Below, piece after piece: positions 42,236 through 53,879 of a stretch of DNA of 64,000 nucleotides. Position numbers and translations under genes: made by a program. The stretch covers positions 1,091,710-1,155,709 of the forward strand of contig MNCI01028452.1 of NCBI GenBank assembly GCA_015680685.1, given 5' to 3'. The number at the start of each line of letters is the position of its first letter. Within the stretch, counting starts at the first letter, position 1. This stretch comes from Gnetum montanum (taxonomy: Eukaryota; Streptophyta; Gnetopsida; Gnetales; Gnetaceae). The notes under the pieces were generated by a model. It saw nothing but the letters and a program-made list of their open reading frames with translations, made no database searches and was not told the DNA's origin.

Positions 42236-44549
42236 TTGGAGCAACTTCACTTCACAATTAAATCATCTTCAAATACTAAATCTATATATATATAATTTTT
42301 TTGTCAAAAAACAAAAAAAATAGCTATCTTTAATTAATTTATTAAAATATTTCAACAGTGTTCTCAAAATCCACATACATCTTGAAACACCTCAAAGAAA
42401 ATTTAGGTTGCGCATAAGAAGCTTGGTAGCCAAGACTTTAATTGTAATTTTGATGAGGATCTAAAGGCAAAGATAATTACCTTATTTTCCCATCAAAAAT
42501 TCTACCCTATGGCCCTGTTAAGTTTTGGATAATTTTTGATGTGTATAATGAAATTTATAGCCTACACACTATGAATTTCATTTATGCCAACTTGTGAAAC
42601 CAAAAATGTTAAATACATTGTTAACTTTGGTAACAAAAGCCAACATGTTAGTGGTCCACACATTGGGATTTGGGCCATGAAAATAGCCCAAATACGTATC
42701 CAAATTTGGTAGGAAAAGCTTCACACATTGGTGGTCCATATGATAGAGTTATAAGTGGTGAAAAGTGCCAAAAACATTGGTGTTTCAAGCTCAAAAGGTC
42801 AAAAACATTGGTAGAACACATGCTGGAAATTTTGGCCATCAAAAACATTGCACAAAATGTTAGAAATTTTCCAGAATAAAATCAATGAAGAATCAACAAG
42901 TTCATGGCCTACGTAAACCAAAATTTGCATCATTTTGAACACTTTTTCATTGTTGAAACTCTTCGAGAAACTTATTATTTACGGAGTAGAGAGATCAAAA
43001 AGTCTAGAGCAATTTTCTAATGCAGATCACTACAGTAGCAGACCTTGTAGCAACATTCACTATGGTATAGATCACTTAGGAGATTTATGTAGATTAAGTG
43101 CAGAACACACCTTGCCTCCTTTGTGAAATTTTGAAGATGTTTTCTATTCTCGAGTTGTAAAATCCCCAATCTGTATAATGTGAAACCAATTACAACTATT
43201 ATTTACAATATTTATTATAAAGTTTGTAATTTTCTTTGTTTTGGTCATATCATTTTTCTTTTTCTTTATCTTAGTATTAGCGTTGAATTTGGTTTTGCAT
43301 TTACATATTTGCACTCATTTTCCTTTATTTCTATCATTTGGTAACTGATGTTTAAGTCCTTAAGATATCAGGAATATCATTTAATATGCTTCAAGTCCTT
43401 TCAAGGCCATGAATCTTGGAGTTAAACTATTTCTTATGGGATTTTTTTTATTTTTCCAACATTAAATTTTTCCACTGCTACACATCCAAAACTTGTCACA
43501 CTCAAACGATATTGTAGAGTATGAGGCTCTACAACTACACAATGATTATTCTCAATGCAAGACTCAATCAATAGAGAATCTCTTCCATAACTGAAGATTG
43601 ATATCTCAACTCACAAGTAAGACACAAGATAATAGAACACAAAGATGAACACACCACAAGCTAATCTTGGACCTTCAATCCCCCAATCACACTCACTTAC
43701 TGTACTCACCCACTATCTCTTGCTTAACTCTCCACTCTCAAGAGCTTTCTTTCTTACTCATCATCTTCAAAAATGATGAATACATCAATATTTATGTTAA
43801 ATTGAAAGATAAAAACCTAAAAGCCTTTCCTCAAGTCAACCTCAAGCTCTTCAAATGTTTCCCAAGCCTTCTCACCTTCTTCCTAGCTATTTCCATCCTT
43901 TTCCATCACATTTCAACTATTTCTGGAATTGGGATGGGTGTTTTTGGAAGTTCCTCATCCATAGTGATCATCTCTAATCTTGGGAAGACATCTCTATGTC
44001 AACCCAAGTCTCATGCAAGATGTCTATTATTTTTGTGAGACATCTCTAAAACACCTCAAGAAATTAATGTGGTCACCAAAAAGCCTCGTAACTAGAATTT
44101 GCAATGTAATTTGATGGGAATTCAAAGAGCATAAATAACTACCTTTCTTTCCCATCAAAAATCCTATAGTATATCCTTATTTTTGCAAAATTTTGGATCA
44201 TTTTTAATGTGTAAAAATGAAATTTGCATCTCACACACTATGAATTTCATTTATGCCAGTGTGTGAAGGCCAAAATACTTTATACGCTGCCAAAGACTGA
44301 CCTTTTTCCTCACACATTGCACATTCTAGTCTCACATACTATGGTAGCATGTGGAACAACATCTGGCACTTGGATTCTTGACCCATACACTATACTTTTG
44401 ATCCAAAATACTATGTAATTCTCCAATGAGTGTATGGAACTATAACAGATGACAACACCGTGAATTTGAGGTCTAGTTAAGCTATATTGAACATCACTTT
44501 TTAGAATTATTTGGCAGAAGAATCTTTTATTAGGCATTTAGTGTTTTAT
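42236..44549. other. Unassigned region with a diverged direct repeat
   Basis: A pair of related stretches, about 42380-42640 and 44045-44300, share CCCATCAAAAAT, ATTTTTGATGTGTA-type text and CACTATGAATTTCATTTATG in the same order. They could be relic LTRs of a short element about 1.9 kb long, but I see neither a TSD nor coding content. The 123-codon frame at 43667-44038 has no recognisable motif. Confidence 0.35.
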
Positions 44550-44559
44550 CAAGCGTTAT

Positions 44560-44900
44560 CTAGTCGTGAACAGGAAAACCTTGCCCATCCAAAAATCTAT
44601 TTCTGATATTTTAGCAAAGGTTGACAAGTTATGGGACTCTTTGGATAAAAAATTCCAAACTACTATGAAGATTATTGAAGAATCCAAAGATCAAAATAGT
44701 GATCGTAACCGCAAGAGGTGTTAAGAGCTGAACATGCCTACCAAAGAGGCAAGGGCAAAGCTGCTACTATAGAAGAAGTTATGGAGGCAGACTCTGACGA
44801 TGACATTGGTTGTGACATTTGTCAATATGAACATCCTAAGGGATGTTGCCTTATGGTGTCACACTTACAAGAGTCTAAGGTGTACGCATTGAATCCTTAA
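44560..44900 (+). pseudogene. Gag C-terminal end with zinc-like motif, element D
   Basis: VDKLWDSLDKKFQTTMKIIEE (about 44620) is followed, after a stop, by an open frame 44718-44900. That frame holds GKAATIEEVMEADSDDDIG, then CDICQYEHPKGCCLMVSHLQ. The two cysteines, histidine and two further cysteines could bind zinc but differ from a classical CCHC knuckle. Confidence 0.6.
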
Positions 44901-45479
44901 CTAGCATGGAGGCAAGCACCCGAACAATTACCTTATCCTCAAGATAATCCAAGGAAATTCCACGAGCAACAATAGGCTTACTATCCAAGTGGACCTCTAC
45001 CACAACCATATGAACAATATCAACAGTGGCATCAACCACAATTGTGGGGAATGCCACCACCAAGGTAGCAATACCCTTACAAGTAACCAAATCTATATGG
45101 GTACTATGTTCCACAACCCATATCTCCAAGAGGTTCTAGCCAAATCCTCCACATGCATCTACACATATCCCTCCACCCTCAACCTAGTTTCCTCCTATTC
45201 TGTCCATGTAGGGTGAAATTCCTCAATAGCCATAGCAATGAAATGCCACAAGGGCTATACATTTTCAACTAGCTTTCTAGCCAAGTGGTTCAGATAATTG
45301 ATCTAGAAAACACCCATTTTTTTGACCCAACAATCCTTCCAAACCCTCATAACCTAATCTAACTAGTCGCCCTGTATCTCCAACACCCTCATCCTCTGCA
45401 CTGTAATGCTAACTCATGTTATTTTTGATTGAATCAAGGCTGGCAATCTTTCCACAAAAAGATCTAACCCAAGAAGTCC

Positions 45480-45845
45480 TCTTATTTACTTGTAGATTGT
45501 TGGACATGAGCCATGCAAGGCTCTTCTTGATTTTGGTTCCCATGCCAATCTCATCTCCCATGACATGTACAAGGCCTAGAACCTACCACCTCTCAAGAAG
45601 AGAAACATTCATTTAGAAATGGTAGATCAATTAATCACTGTTCCTTTGGAATTAGTGGAGGACATTGTGACCACAGTTAGTGGGTGGTCCTATCCTATCA
45701 ATTTTTTGGTAAACAAGGTTGATATCTGCAAAGGTAACTTCCCCATCATTATGGGAAAGGCATGGTTAAGCATGGTTATGCACAAATGGGCATTAGGGAC
45801 CTCTCCTTGGAAATCTTCAAGGAAAATGAATTTGGACATTTAGAG
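45480..45845 (+). pseudogene. Aspartic protease of element D
   Basis: LLDFGSHANLISHDMY (DFG at 45529-45537), then LEMVDQLITVPLELVEDIVT, WSYPINFLVNKV and IIMGKAWLSMV. Same order and same unusual DFG as in C. Confidence 0.75.
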
Positions 45846-46199
45846 AAGAAGTGTGTTCTATGGATCTCATAGAGTGATAATGGGTGCAATTATGTGCAAA
45901 AAATTTGGTCCATTAAGAGTACATTCATTCAAGCATGCAATCAGTGTGCACATGAAACAAATATCCAAAGGTGCCTATACATAGCAATCACAAAATAGGA
46001 GGTCACCCAGTGGCTAATAGTTGACTTTGATAGTAGCACAATATGCATGGAGCTAACTAAGTACCTAACATGCACCTATGTCGAAAGCATGGATGAACTT
46101 AAGTGATTTCATCACCAACTCTCCGATAATGAAGATGATGGAGCTCCTAGAGTTAAAAACTCTACTAGTGAGCATGGAGTATGCATTTTTAAATAATGA

Positions 46200-47100
46200 T
46201 AATTTGATCATCATTAATGCAAATCTTACTCCAAAACAAAAAGACAAGCTATTATAGGTTGTCAACAAGTGGCCAATAGCCTTTGCTTGGTCATATCCCA
46301 AACTTACAGGAATCGATCCAAGGATATCCTAGCATCGCATCTATACCAACTTAGCCATGAAGCCAAGAAGGTAGCCACAAATGCAGTTAAATCCCAAACT
46401 AAAGTAAATCATCAAGGAGAAAATAGAAGAACCCCTCAAGGTAGGGTTCATATATCCCATTGCAAATAGTGAGTGGGTTAGCCCACTCATAATTATACCA
46501 AAGAAAGATGGCAAGTGGTAGGTTTGCATTGACTTCATGGTATTGAACATGGCAACATTTAAAGATCATTTTCCATTTCCATTTGTGGATCAAGTGTTGG
46601 ACACTATCTTTGAGCATTGCTATTATAGCTTCTTGGATGGTTATAATGTCTATAACCAAATCCAAATTACACTAGAAGATTAGGCCAAGATAACATTCAC
46701 AAGTCCATGGGGGAATTTTGCATATTGTAAGATGTTGTTCAGTCTGTCCAATGCCCCTGCAACATTTTAATGCATGGTCCTTACTATTTTCTAGCAAAAA
46801 ATTGGTAGTGGGGTAGAAGTCTTTATGGATGACTTCTCTACCTATGGGATTACATTTGAGCAAGCCCTAAACCACCTTGAGCAAGTACTGAAAAGATATG
46901 TTAAAATAAACATTAGGCTCAATTGGCAAAAAATCCATTTAATGGTCCAAGAAGGTATAGTATTGGGACACAAAATTACTCAAGAAAGGATTGAGGTAGA
47001 CCCTAAAAAGATGAGGTTCATCCAAGGAACCACATACCAACTAGAGAGAGTTAAAGATGTCAGATCATTCCTTAGACACACTGGCTACTACTGGTGATTC
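46200..47100 (+). pseudogene. Reverse transcriptase of element D
   Basis: PKLTGIDPRIS starts it, then ANSEWVSPLIIIPKKDGKW, MATFKDHFPFPFVDQVLDTI, FLDGYNVYNQIQI (usual form DGYSGY) and TFTSPWGNFAY. The catalytic box FMDDFSTYG is at 46822-46848. An open frame 46825-47097 runs through LGHKITQERIEVDPKKM, the thumb, to SFLRHTGYYW. Several stops lie upstream of the box. Confidence 0.87.
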
Positions 47101-47129
47101 ATAGAGAATTTCTCTAGGATTGTAAAGCT

Positions 47130-47630
47130 ATTTGTCGAGCTTACAAAGAAAGATGCTCCATTTGTTTGAACCAAGAAGTGTGAACATACATTCCAACTAC
47201 TATAGAAGAAACTCATAAAAACTCCAATTCTACAGGCACCAAACTGGTCTAGACTATCCCACATAATGACATATGCATCTAATTATGCCTTGGGAGTTAT
47301 GCTTATGTAGTTGGACAATTAAAAATGTCCATATTACATTCATTGCACAAGCCAAAGCATTGTAGGTGCATAGCTAAATTACACTACAATAGAGAAAGAA
47401 TTAATGGTAGTGATGTATGCTCTTAAAAAGTTCGTGCACTATGTGCTTTATTATAAAATATTTGTGCATACAAAGCACAGTGCCATCTGCTTCCTAATGA
47501 ACAAGCTAATGATGAGCCCCCATATCATATGGTGGCTTGTGATCATGTAGGTATTTGATCTCAAAATGGTAGATTGGAAAGGGACTAAGAATGTGGTTGC
47601 TAGCTAGCTCTCTTGATTAAGATGGGATAA
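47130..47630 (+). pseudogene. RNase H domain of element D
   Basis: IEKELMVVMYALKKFVHYVL, then KIFVHTKHSAICFLMNKLMM and MVDWKGTKNVVA. TDHSAI of C is TKHSAI here, which loses a conserved aspartate. Confidence 0.75.
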
Positions 47631-47779
47631 TAAAGAGAAGGAGAGTCCATGCTCTGATCAATTTTCAAATGAACTCCTCTTTACAGGAGCAATAAATGAC
47701 CAAGTGCCCACTAAACCAAAATGGTGTGATGGCATCATCACTAACCTTCTTACTCAGGAGATGCCACAAGATCTGGACT

Positions 47780-49070
47780 TGAAGAAACAACAATTTCTTC
47801 ATTAGGCAAAGTACTTCATGGAAATCAATAGACACCTTTACAAGGTATGTGCTGACAGCTTGGTTCGTTGGTGTCCTTGATGTGGATCAATTATGTATTC
47901 TCCAAGATGTTCATGAAGGCCCTTGTGGAAGCCACTATGCAAGGAGATGCACAACCATAAAAATCCTAATGGCAGGGTACTATTAGCCTATAATCTTTAG
48001 GGACATCCACAAATTTGTTTGATCTTATGGGCACTGTCAAAGAGATGGTGGGATGACCACTCAAATGGAGGGTCTTCAATAGTGGATTCAACCACTAGAG
48101 CCCTTTGACATATGGGGCATAGACTTCATGGGTTCCATCACATCCATGTCTAATGGATAGGTGTATATCATCGTAGCAATCGACAACTACACCAAATGGG
48201 TAGAAGCAGTAGCTATCACCAATTATACATCATCCACTACTGCTAGATTTGTACAACAGAATGTTGTAAATAGGTTTTGTGTGCCACATGCACTAATTTC
48301 TGACAATGGAACTCATTTTATAGGTGCCACTTTTAGAAAGTTAATGCAACACTTAGGGGTTGAACATAAATTAATAACACCCTATCACCCCCCCAAGCCA
48401 ATAGTCAAGTAGAGGTAACTAACTGAGCAATCACAAAGATCTTAATAAGAACCACAAGCAAATACAAGAGAGATTGGAGCACAATACTCAATGATGCCCT
48501 TTAGGCCTATCACTCAACATGGAAACTTCCTATTGGATACTCCTCCTATGAGTTCGTGTACAAAAAATTTCCAACATTTCTAGTTTAATCCAAGCTCTGT
48601 ACACTGTTAACAGCCTATGACCTAAATCTTGACCTAAGTCTAGCCCAAAAAGAGAGACTAATCAACCTCAACATGCTAGACAAAAATCGATTGGTGGTCC
48701 TATCTTTAAATGAAATGCATAAGGCATTTAATAAATAACAACATGATCGAAGAATATGAAAAGTGAAATTTCAACCAAAAGATAAGGTTCTTTACTGGAA
48801 TCCCACATATGTACCTCAAAAAACAAAATTCCAAGCATTGTGGGAAGGACCTTACACAATTGACAAAACCTTTACTTCTAGGGTCATGATCATATACAAA
48901 CTCGAGAGTCTAAATAAAAAGTAGTTGGTCAACATCCAACAAGTAAAGCTTTTCCATGAGCCAAAGTAAGCCAATGCAACAAATACCTTAACAGATGGAC
49001 AACCATGGTCAATTTTTCGAATCTCCTCCTTCCAACTCAATCATGGGGGAGATGGTCATCCATGCTAATC
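47780..49070 (+). pseudogene. Integrase of element D
   Basis: Zinc domain HEGPCGSHYARRCTTIKIL at about 47910. The core is open in 48161-48412: AIDNYTKWVEAV (first catalytic D at 48182-48184) and ALISDNGTHFIG (second D at 48302-48304). A run of seven C at 48388-48394 shifts the frame; beyond it QANSQVEVTN supplies the catalytic E at 48412-48414. The C-terminal part KVLYWNPTYVPQKTKFQALW, then LVNIQQVKLFHE, ends near 49070. Confidence 0.87.
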
Positions 49071-50510
49071 ATCCATATGACTCCTTAATTTTTCTATTTT
49101 TTATTTTCCACATTTTTGATTTTGCAAGTTATTTATTTTACAACTTTTTGATTTTCAAAATTTTTCATATTTTTCACCATTTTTTGTTTTACATCATTAT
49201 TAGTACATTTGAACCTTTTTTGAATATTTTACACTTTCTTATATATTTTACTATGTTTGAGTGTGATCTTCAAATTTTTGCTAATAAAAGTGCTTTATTA
49301 CCAATAGGACACAGTGGTGCTATAACTGTTACTAATGGTAGTTTGTGCTTTATGTTTTTGGTTTGCTAATGTCTGGCTTCTATTTTTGAATTTTTGTACC
49401 AATGACTTAGTCATGGTTTCTTCTTCATGGAACAGGCAGTGAGTCCACATCATCCACCTATCCACAAACTCTATGGTTTTCCTTGTTCTACAAGCTTGAG
49501 ATCCCTTTCATTAAAGAAACTTTTAATAAATTTTTGACCTTGGTAGTTTCCGAAATTGGGAAAGATTCAAAGGTTTGAATAGGATCTAACTTCAAGGGAA
49601 CTCAATTCTCTTTGTACTCTTCTACTTACTTGAGTGCTTGAGTGTTTTTCATGGACTTCTTATTGTTCCATTACAACCACTACTAGGAAGTCAAACAAAG
49701 TCTTTGCATGGTGTGGTTTCCATCCAAAAATCCAAAATAAAAAAAATAAACAAAAGAGAAAAAACATGATGGGAATTCAAAGCACATTCCTTAGAAAAAT
49801 AAACAGGCTACAAGCACTGGTTATGGGACTAGAAATATATGCATCCATGCCTAAAGGTCTCCTCTAACTAAGGCCCTATCTCACTTCCTACTTCTCTTTT
49901 CCTATCTTTATGAAATGGTGGTTGTTTTATGGGAGCACTCTTATGTCTCAAGGAGGTAGATTGATCTTGAAGTGGTGATGTGAGGTCACTGAATGAGGTT
50001 GGTTTTGGTCTAGACTAAGGATGGATCTTCTCTAATCATTTTTAACATAAACTCCACAAGGGACTTCTTATGACCTTAGTTGGAATTCCATTTCATCTTA
50101 TCTATCATCCATCTATGCTAACTATAATTCACCTTAGTGCTGATGTCCATGTTCTTGATTCTATGTCTTGGTCTGACATATTTGAATTCTTAGGTAGAAT
50201 CTTCTAGGTTTTGGTTGTTAACTTCCATTGACATTAGTCACCTATGGGGCCCATGGACTCCTTAGGTTGACATTATGTAAGGGAAAAAAAGGCATGTGCC
50301 TACTATGGGGAGGACCCACTTGCATATCTCTTGGTCAAGTTTCTTATGCACCTTATCTTTCGCCATTTTTGCAAATTGAATCTTTCATACATCCATCTTC
50401 TACATCACACCATGTGTTCCTTTACAAATTTTGTTCATTAAATATATTATCCATTAAATTTTTCACTTTTTGAGCTTTCAAAGACATTATTCAATGATTT
50501 TATCATATTC
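49071..50510 (+). mobile_element. Post-integrase non-coding region of element D
   Basis: Plus-strand counterpart of the minus-strand regions in A, B, C and L (landmark GGGGAGGACCCACTTGC at about 50309). T-rich low-complexity runs at about 49085-49250. No gene. Confidence 0.65.
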
Positions 50511-51010
50511 TTGGCTTTTCTAGGATTCCATAGATCCTAATTTCATTGAAAAATTCATTATATTTTTTGAGATATTGATGTTTGAAAATTTTTGCTGATG
50601 GGCCCCATATACAAGGCCCCATTAATGGAGCTGACCCCTATATGAGGCCTCATTGACCTAAGATAACAATAGTATAAATAGGTGTGATCCCACTTAGAAA
50701 ATTTTACATTTTTTCACAAATGCCAAAGGAGTTTTTCAATTTTTCAGAGCCCAGAACCTTCTAAAGCCCATAACTTACAAACCATTTATCCAAATCACTC
50801 TATTCTTCGACCCTATAGCTACCAGAGGTAAGCTCTTTGTCATGGGGGCCACAAATGTACCATTTTTGATAGAAAATTTTTCTCAATTTTTTCTAACTCT
50901 CGCAAAGGTTTAACTGTAAAATCAACTATTAAATACTAAATTACAAGAGTTAAACCTTCTCAACAAGCTCTAATGGAAATTATAGTAAATAATTAATAAA
51001 ATAACAATAA
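50511..51010 (+). promoter_or_regulatory. TATA-bearing insert upstream of ORF3 in element D
   Basis: This stretch is missing in C and E but has a counterpart in L. Repeats of GGCCCCAT and GGCCTCATTG type (50602-50655) precede AGTATAAATAGG at 50671-50682, as in an LTR U3. It could be an internal promoter for ORF3 or a captured LTR piece; no TSD is clear. Confidence 0.4.
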
Positions 51011-51071
51011 AATAATCAATCTACCATGGCCAGACCTTAGCTAAAGTGTAACTAACTAACTAATAGGAAAG

Positions 51072-51133
51072 GTACTCAAAACTTTAAAGTTACACATTAC
51101 ATCTTCTAATCCATGAATGTGTTGTGATCATAG
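51072..51133 (+). other. Intron-like block before ORF3 in element D
   Basis: 62 bases: AAAG then GTACTC, branch-like TTCTAATCC, and GTGATCATAG directly before ATGGCATC. The length is the same as in A. Confidence 0.55.
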
Positions 51134-52150
51134 ATGGCATCAAAAGGAAAGCACACATAGGAAGTAGGACCATCCCAACCAAGGAAGAAATGGCCTAGAA
51201 TCAGAAGAGGCCAAGAATAGCCCTAAGAAGAACCACTCACAACCTATGCCATAAGTCCTCTCAAGGAAGAGGCAAAAGTGGAATCTATCAAACAGATTCT
51301 AGAACCAATAGCAACAGCAACAAAACACTTCCATTGGGATGATGCACTAGTGCAACTAGAAAATATTGAGGTGACCTTAATAGAGGCTTGCCTAAATCAA
51401 ATTAAATCAAGGGAAATCCAAAAATTGTTTTTTCAAGAGTTAAATTTTGGCCCTTTCCTAGAGCATGCACCAAGAGAAAGTATAGGATCAATTGAAGGCC
51501 TCTCCCATGTGGCCAATCATCACTTCCATCGAGGAGTGGTACATGAGAGAAACATTTCTATTTTAGAACAATAGGTTGCCTAGAGCAATGGTAAAAATCA
51601 AGGACATCTCAGTGTCCTACTCAGTGTAGGCCATTGCTGCAATGCTTGTGTTGCTCAAAATAGGGGCAAATCTTACTAAAATCCCAATGTAGGTAGAATC
51701 GAGCATCAAGAAATAATGAATGCAACGATGTTATGGTGTTGACTGTAAGGAGTTTGACATGCTCACACTGGCAGAGAGGATCCATTGTAAGATTGTAGCC
51801 TTCCACCTTAATCCCATGGTGAGGCCAAGCAAAATCACTACCTTCTTTGCCTGAGCATGCACCACTTTGAATGGGAGATTCCCATTCAACCTTCCATAGT
51901 TGATCTATTTAGAGATGAAGAAGTGGTTTAAAGAAAATGAACGTAGAAGGAAGGCACTCCCCTTCCCATGCCTTATTAGGAAATTTTATCGAATGGGAGG
52001 GATAGTCCATTATATCAATGACACTGTCCAAACTGTTCGAGCTACCAACTAGGTAGAAATGATAAAGGATAAAATGCCTACTACAACTATCCACAAAGAG
52101 GAGCAGCAACCACCACATAGATTCACCACTCAAACAACTATGTCAAACAT
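51134..52150 (+). pseudogene. ORF3 of element D (long form)
   Basis: The ATG start reads MASKGKHT, a stop, EVGPSQPRKKWPRIRRGQ (basic). A 98-codon open part (51278-51574) contains FHWDDALVQLENIEVTLIEA, then HFHRGVVHERNISIL. Further on, after shifts, YGVDCKEFDMLTLAERIHCK, MVRPSKITTFFA, MKKWFKENERRKALPFPC and GGIVHYINDTVQ match F at 27800-27500 in order. It is a third protein encoded after integrase, in the place where some plant gypsy lineages have an env-like ORF, but no membrane segment is seen. Function unknown. Confidence 0.55.
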
Positions 52151-52200
52151 CGCTATAACTACATAATGGTTGTGAGAATATAGAGAATGGCTCTTAAGTG

Positions 52201-52554
52201 AACAAGAGAAATGAGCAAGCATGAGTGGCAGGGACCCATCCATTTATAGACTAGCCATGAGTCATCTTAATGAAATGTGTGTTCCCTACTCAAAGTCATG
52301 ATAAAAATGTATGCTTCATACTTAAAAACACTATTGAAATTAGTGTTTCATACTTGTAAGCACTAAAGAAATTTATGCTTCTTACTTGAAGACACTTCTC
52401 TTATCAAATTAGTCTACCCTCATGTATCTTTTAATATCTTCTAGTAAAATAGTCAAACATTAAGATACTTGCTTCATGGATTCCAAATTACTCCTTTTTT
52501 CTTTACTTTCAAACAAAAATAAGTGTCCAACATAAAAAATTCATTCTTGAAAAA
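52201..52554. other. Junction between elements D and E, no gene seen
   Basis: Short tandem-like repeats of ATGCTTCATACTT and AATTTATGCTTCTTACTT type near 52308-52400. This is the breakpoint between two truncated elements. Confidence 0.35.
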
Positions 52555-52589
52555 TGGAGCTAGTAATAATTAATGCAAATCTTGCTCAT

Positions 52590-53260
52590 AAATAAGTTCT
52601 CAAGATAGGGTTTATCTATTCCATTATGAATAGTGACTAGGTTAGCCCACTTGTGATTGTGCCAAAGAAAGGTGATAAGTTGTGTGTCTACATCAACTTC
52701 TGGCTATTGAATATGGCAACATTCAAAGATTACTTTCCATTTCCATTTGTGAATCATGTGTTGAACACCATTTCTGGGCATTGCTATTATAGTTTTTTGG
52801 ATGGATATAGTGGCTATAACCAAATCCAAATCATGCCAGAGGATCAGGCTAAAACAACATTCACAAGTCCATGGGAAACTTTTGCATATCAAAAGATACC
52901 TTTCAGCCTATGCAATGCCCTTGACACATTTCCATGCCTAGTCTTGCATATTTTTTTAGTAGAAGATCAATAGTGGGATGGAAGTCTTCATGGATGACTT
53001 CTCCACCTATGGGGCTACATTTGAGTAAGCCATGGGCCATCTTAAGCAAGTGCTCAAAAGATGTGTGGAGACCAATCTTCGGCTCAATTGGTAGAAGAGC
53101 CATCTAATGTTCTAGGAGGGCATTGTGTTGGGGCATAAAATTTTACAAGAAGGAATTGAGGTCAACCTCAAAAAGATTAAGTTCATCCAAGGAATTACCA
53201 ATCAACCAGAAATTGTAAAAGATGTCTAGTCATTCCATGGACACACTAGTTACTACTGAA
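52590..53260 (+). pseudogene. Reverse transcriptase of element E
   Basis: Open frame 52653-52973: IVPKKGDKLCVYINFWLLN, FVNHVLNTISG, FLDGYSGYNQIQIMPEDQ and FTSPWETFAYQKIPFSLCNA. After a shift comes the catalytic FMDDFSTYG at 52987-53013, then GHLKQVLKRC. Active-site aspartates are kept. Confidence 0.87.
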
Positions 53261-53379
53261 GATTCATAGAGAATTTCTCTAAGATCATAAAATCATTAGT
53301 TGAGCTAATAAAGAAATATGCTCCATTATTTTGGACCAAAGAATGTGAAAATACATTCCAACAGCTAAAGGAAAAACTT

Positions 53380-53830
53380 GTAGAAACTCCAATTCTATGA
53401 GCACCAAACTGGTCCAAACCATTTCACATCATGATGAATGCATCAAATTATGCCTTGGGGATCATGCTTATGTAGTTGTATGATTAGAAACATCCTCATT
53501 ACATCCACTACACAAGCCAAAGCATTATGGATGCACAGCTAAACTATACCACCACAAAAAAAGAATTGATGGCAATGGTATTTGCCTTGGAGAAAATTAG
53601 GCACTATGTGCTTGGATACAAGGTGTTTGTGCAAACAAACCATCATGGAATTCATTTTCTAATGAATAAGCCAACGATGAGCCCTCGTGTCATATAGTGG
53701 CTAGTGATCTTGTAGGAATTCAATCTTACCATGGTAGATCAAAAGGGAACTGAGAATGCGATCGCTAACCACTTGTCTCAATTGCGATAGGACAACAAAG
53801 AGGAAGGAAGTGAACTATTTGATTAGTTTC
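53380..53830 (+). pseudogene. RNase H domain of element E
   Basis: LNYTTTKKELMAMVFALEKI, then RHYVLGYKVFVQTNHHGIHF. The equivalent of TDHSAI is TNHHGI, so a conserved aspartate is lost. It leads into VADHLSQLR. Confidence 0.7.
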
Positions 53831-53879
53831 TTGATGAACTCCTCTTTGTCAGGGATATAACTAAATAATTCCCCATTGA

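Larger units (their letters stand above)
44550..52200 (+). mobile_element. Element D, 5'-truncated gypsy element with ORF3
   Basis: Plus-strand internal region without a 5' LTR: gag C-terminal end, linker, protease, RT, RNase H, integrase, non-coding region, TATA-bearing insert, intron-like block and a long ORF3. It breaks off near 52200, and E, itself truncated, starts at about 52555. No 3' LTR is seen. Confidence 0.8.

Noticed and set aside
43667-44038. 123-codon plus-strand frame as a gene
   Set aside because: No recognisable domain, low-complexity hydrophobic composition and no supporting signals.
51278-51574. Open frame as an independent host gene
   Set aside because: Its order within D and the homology of the downstream text to F place it in the retroelement ORF3.
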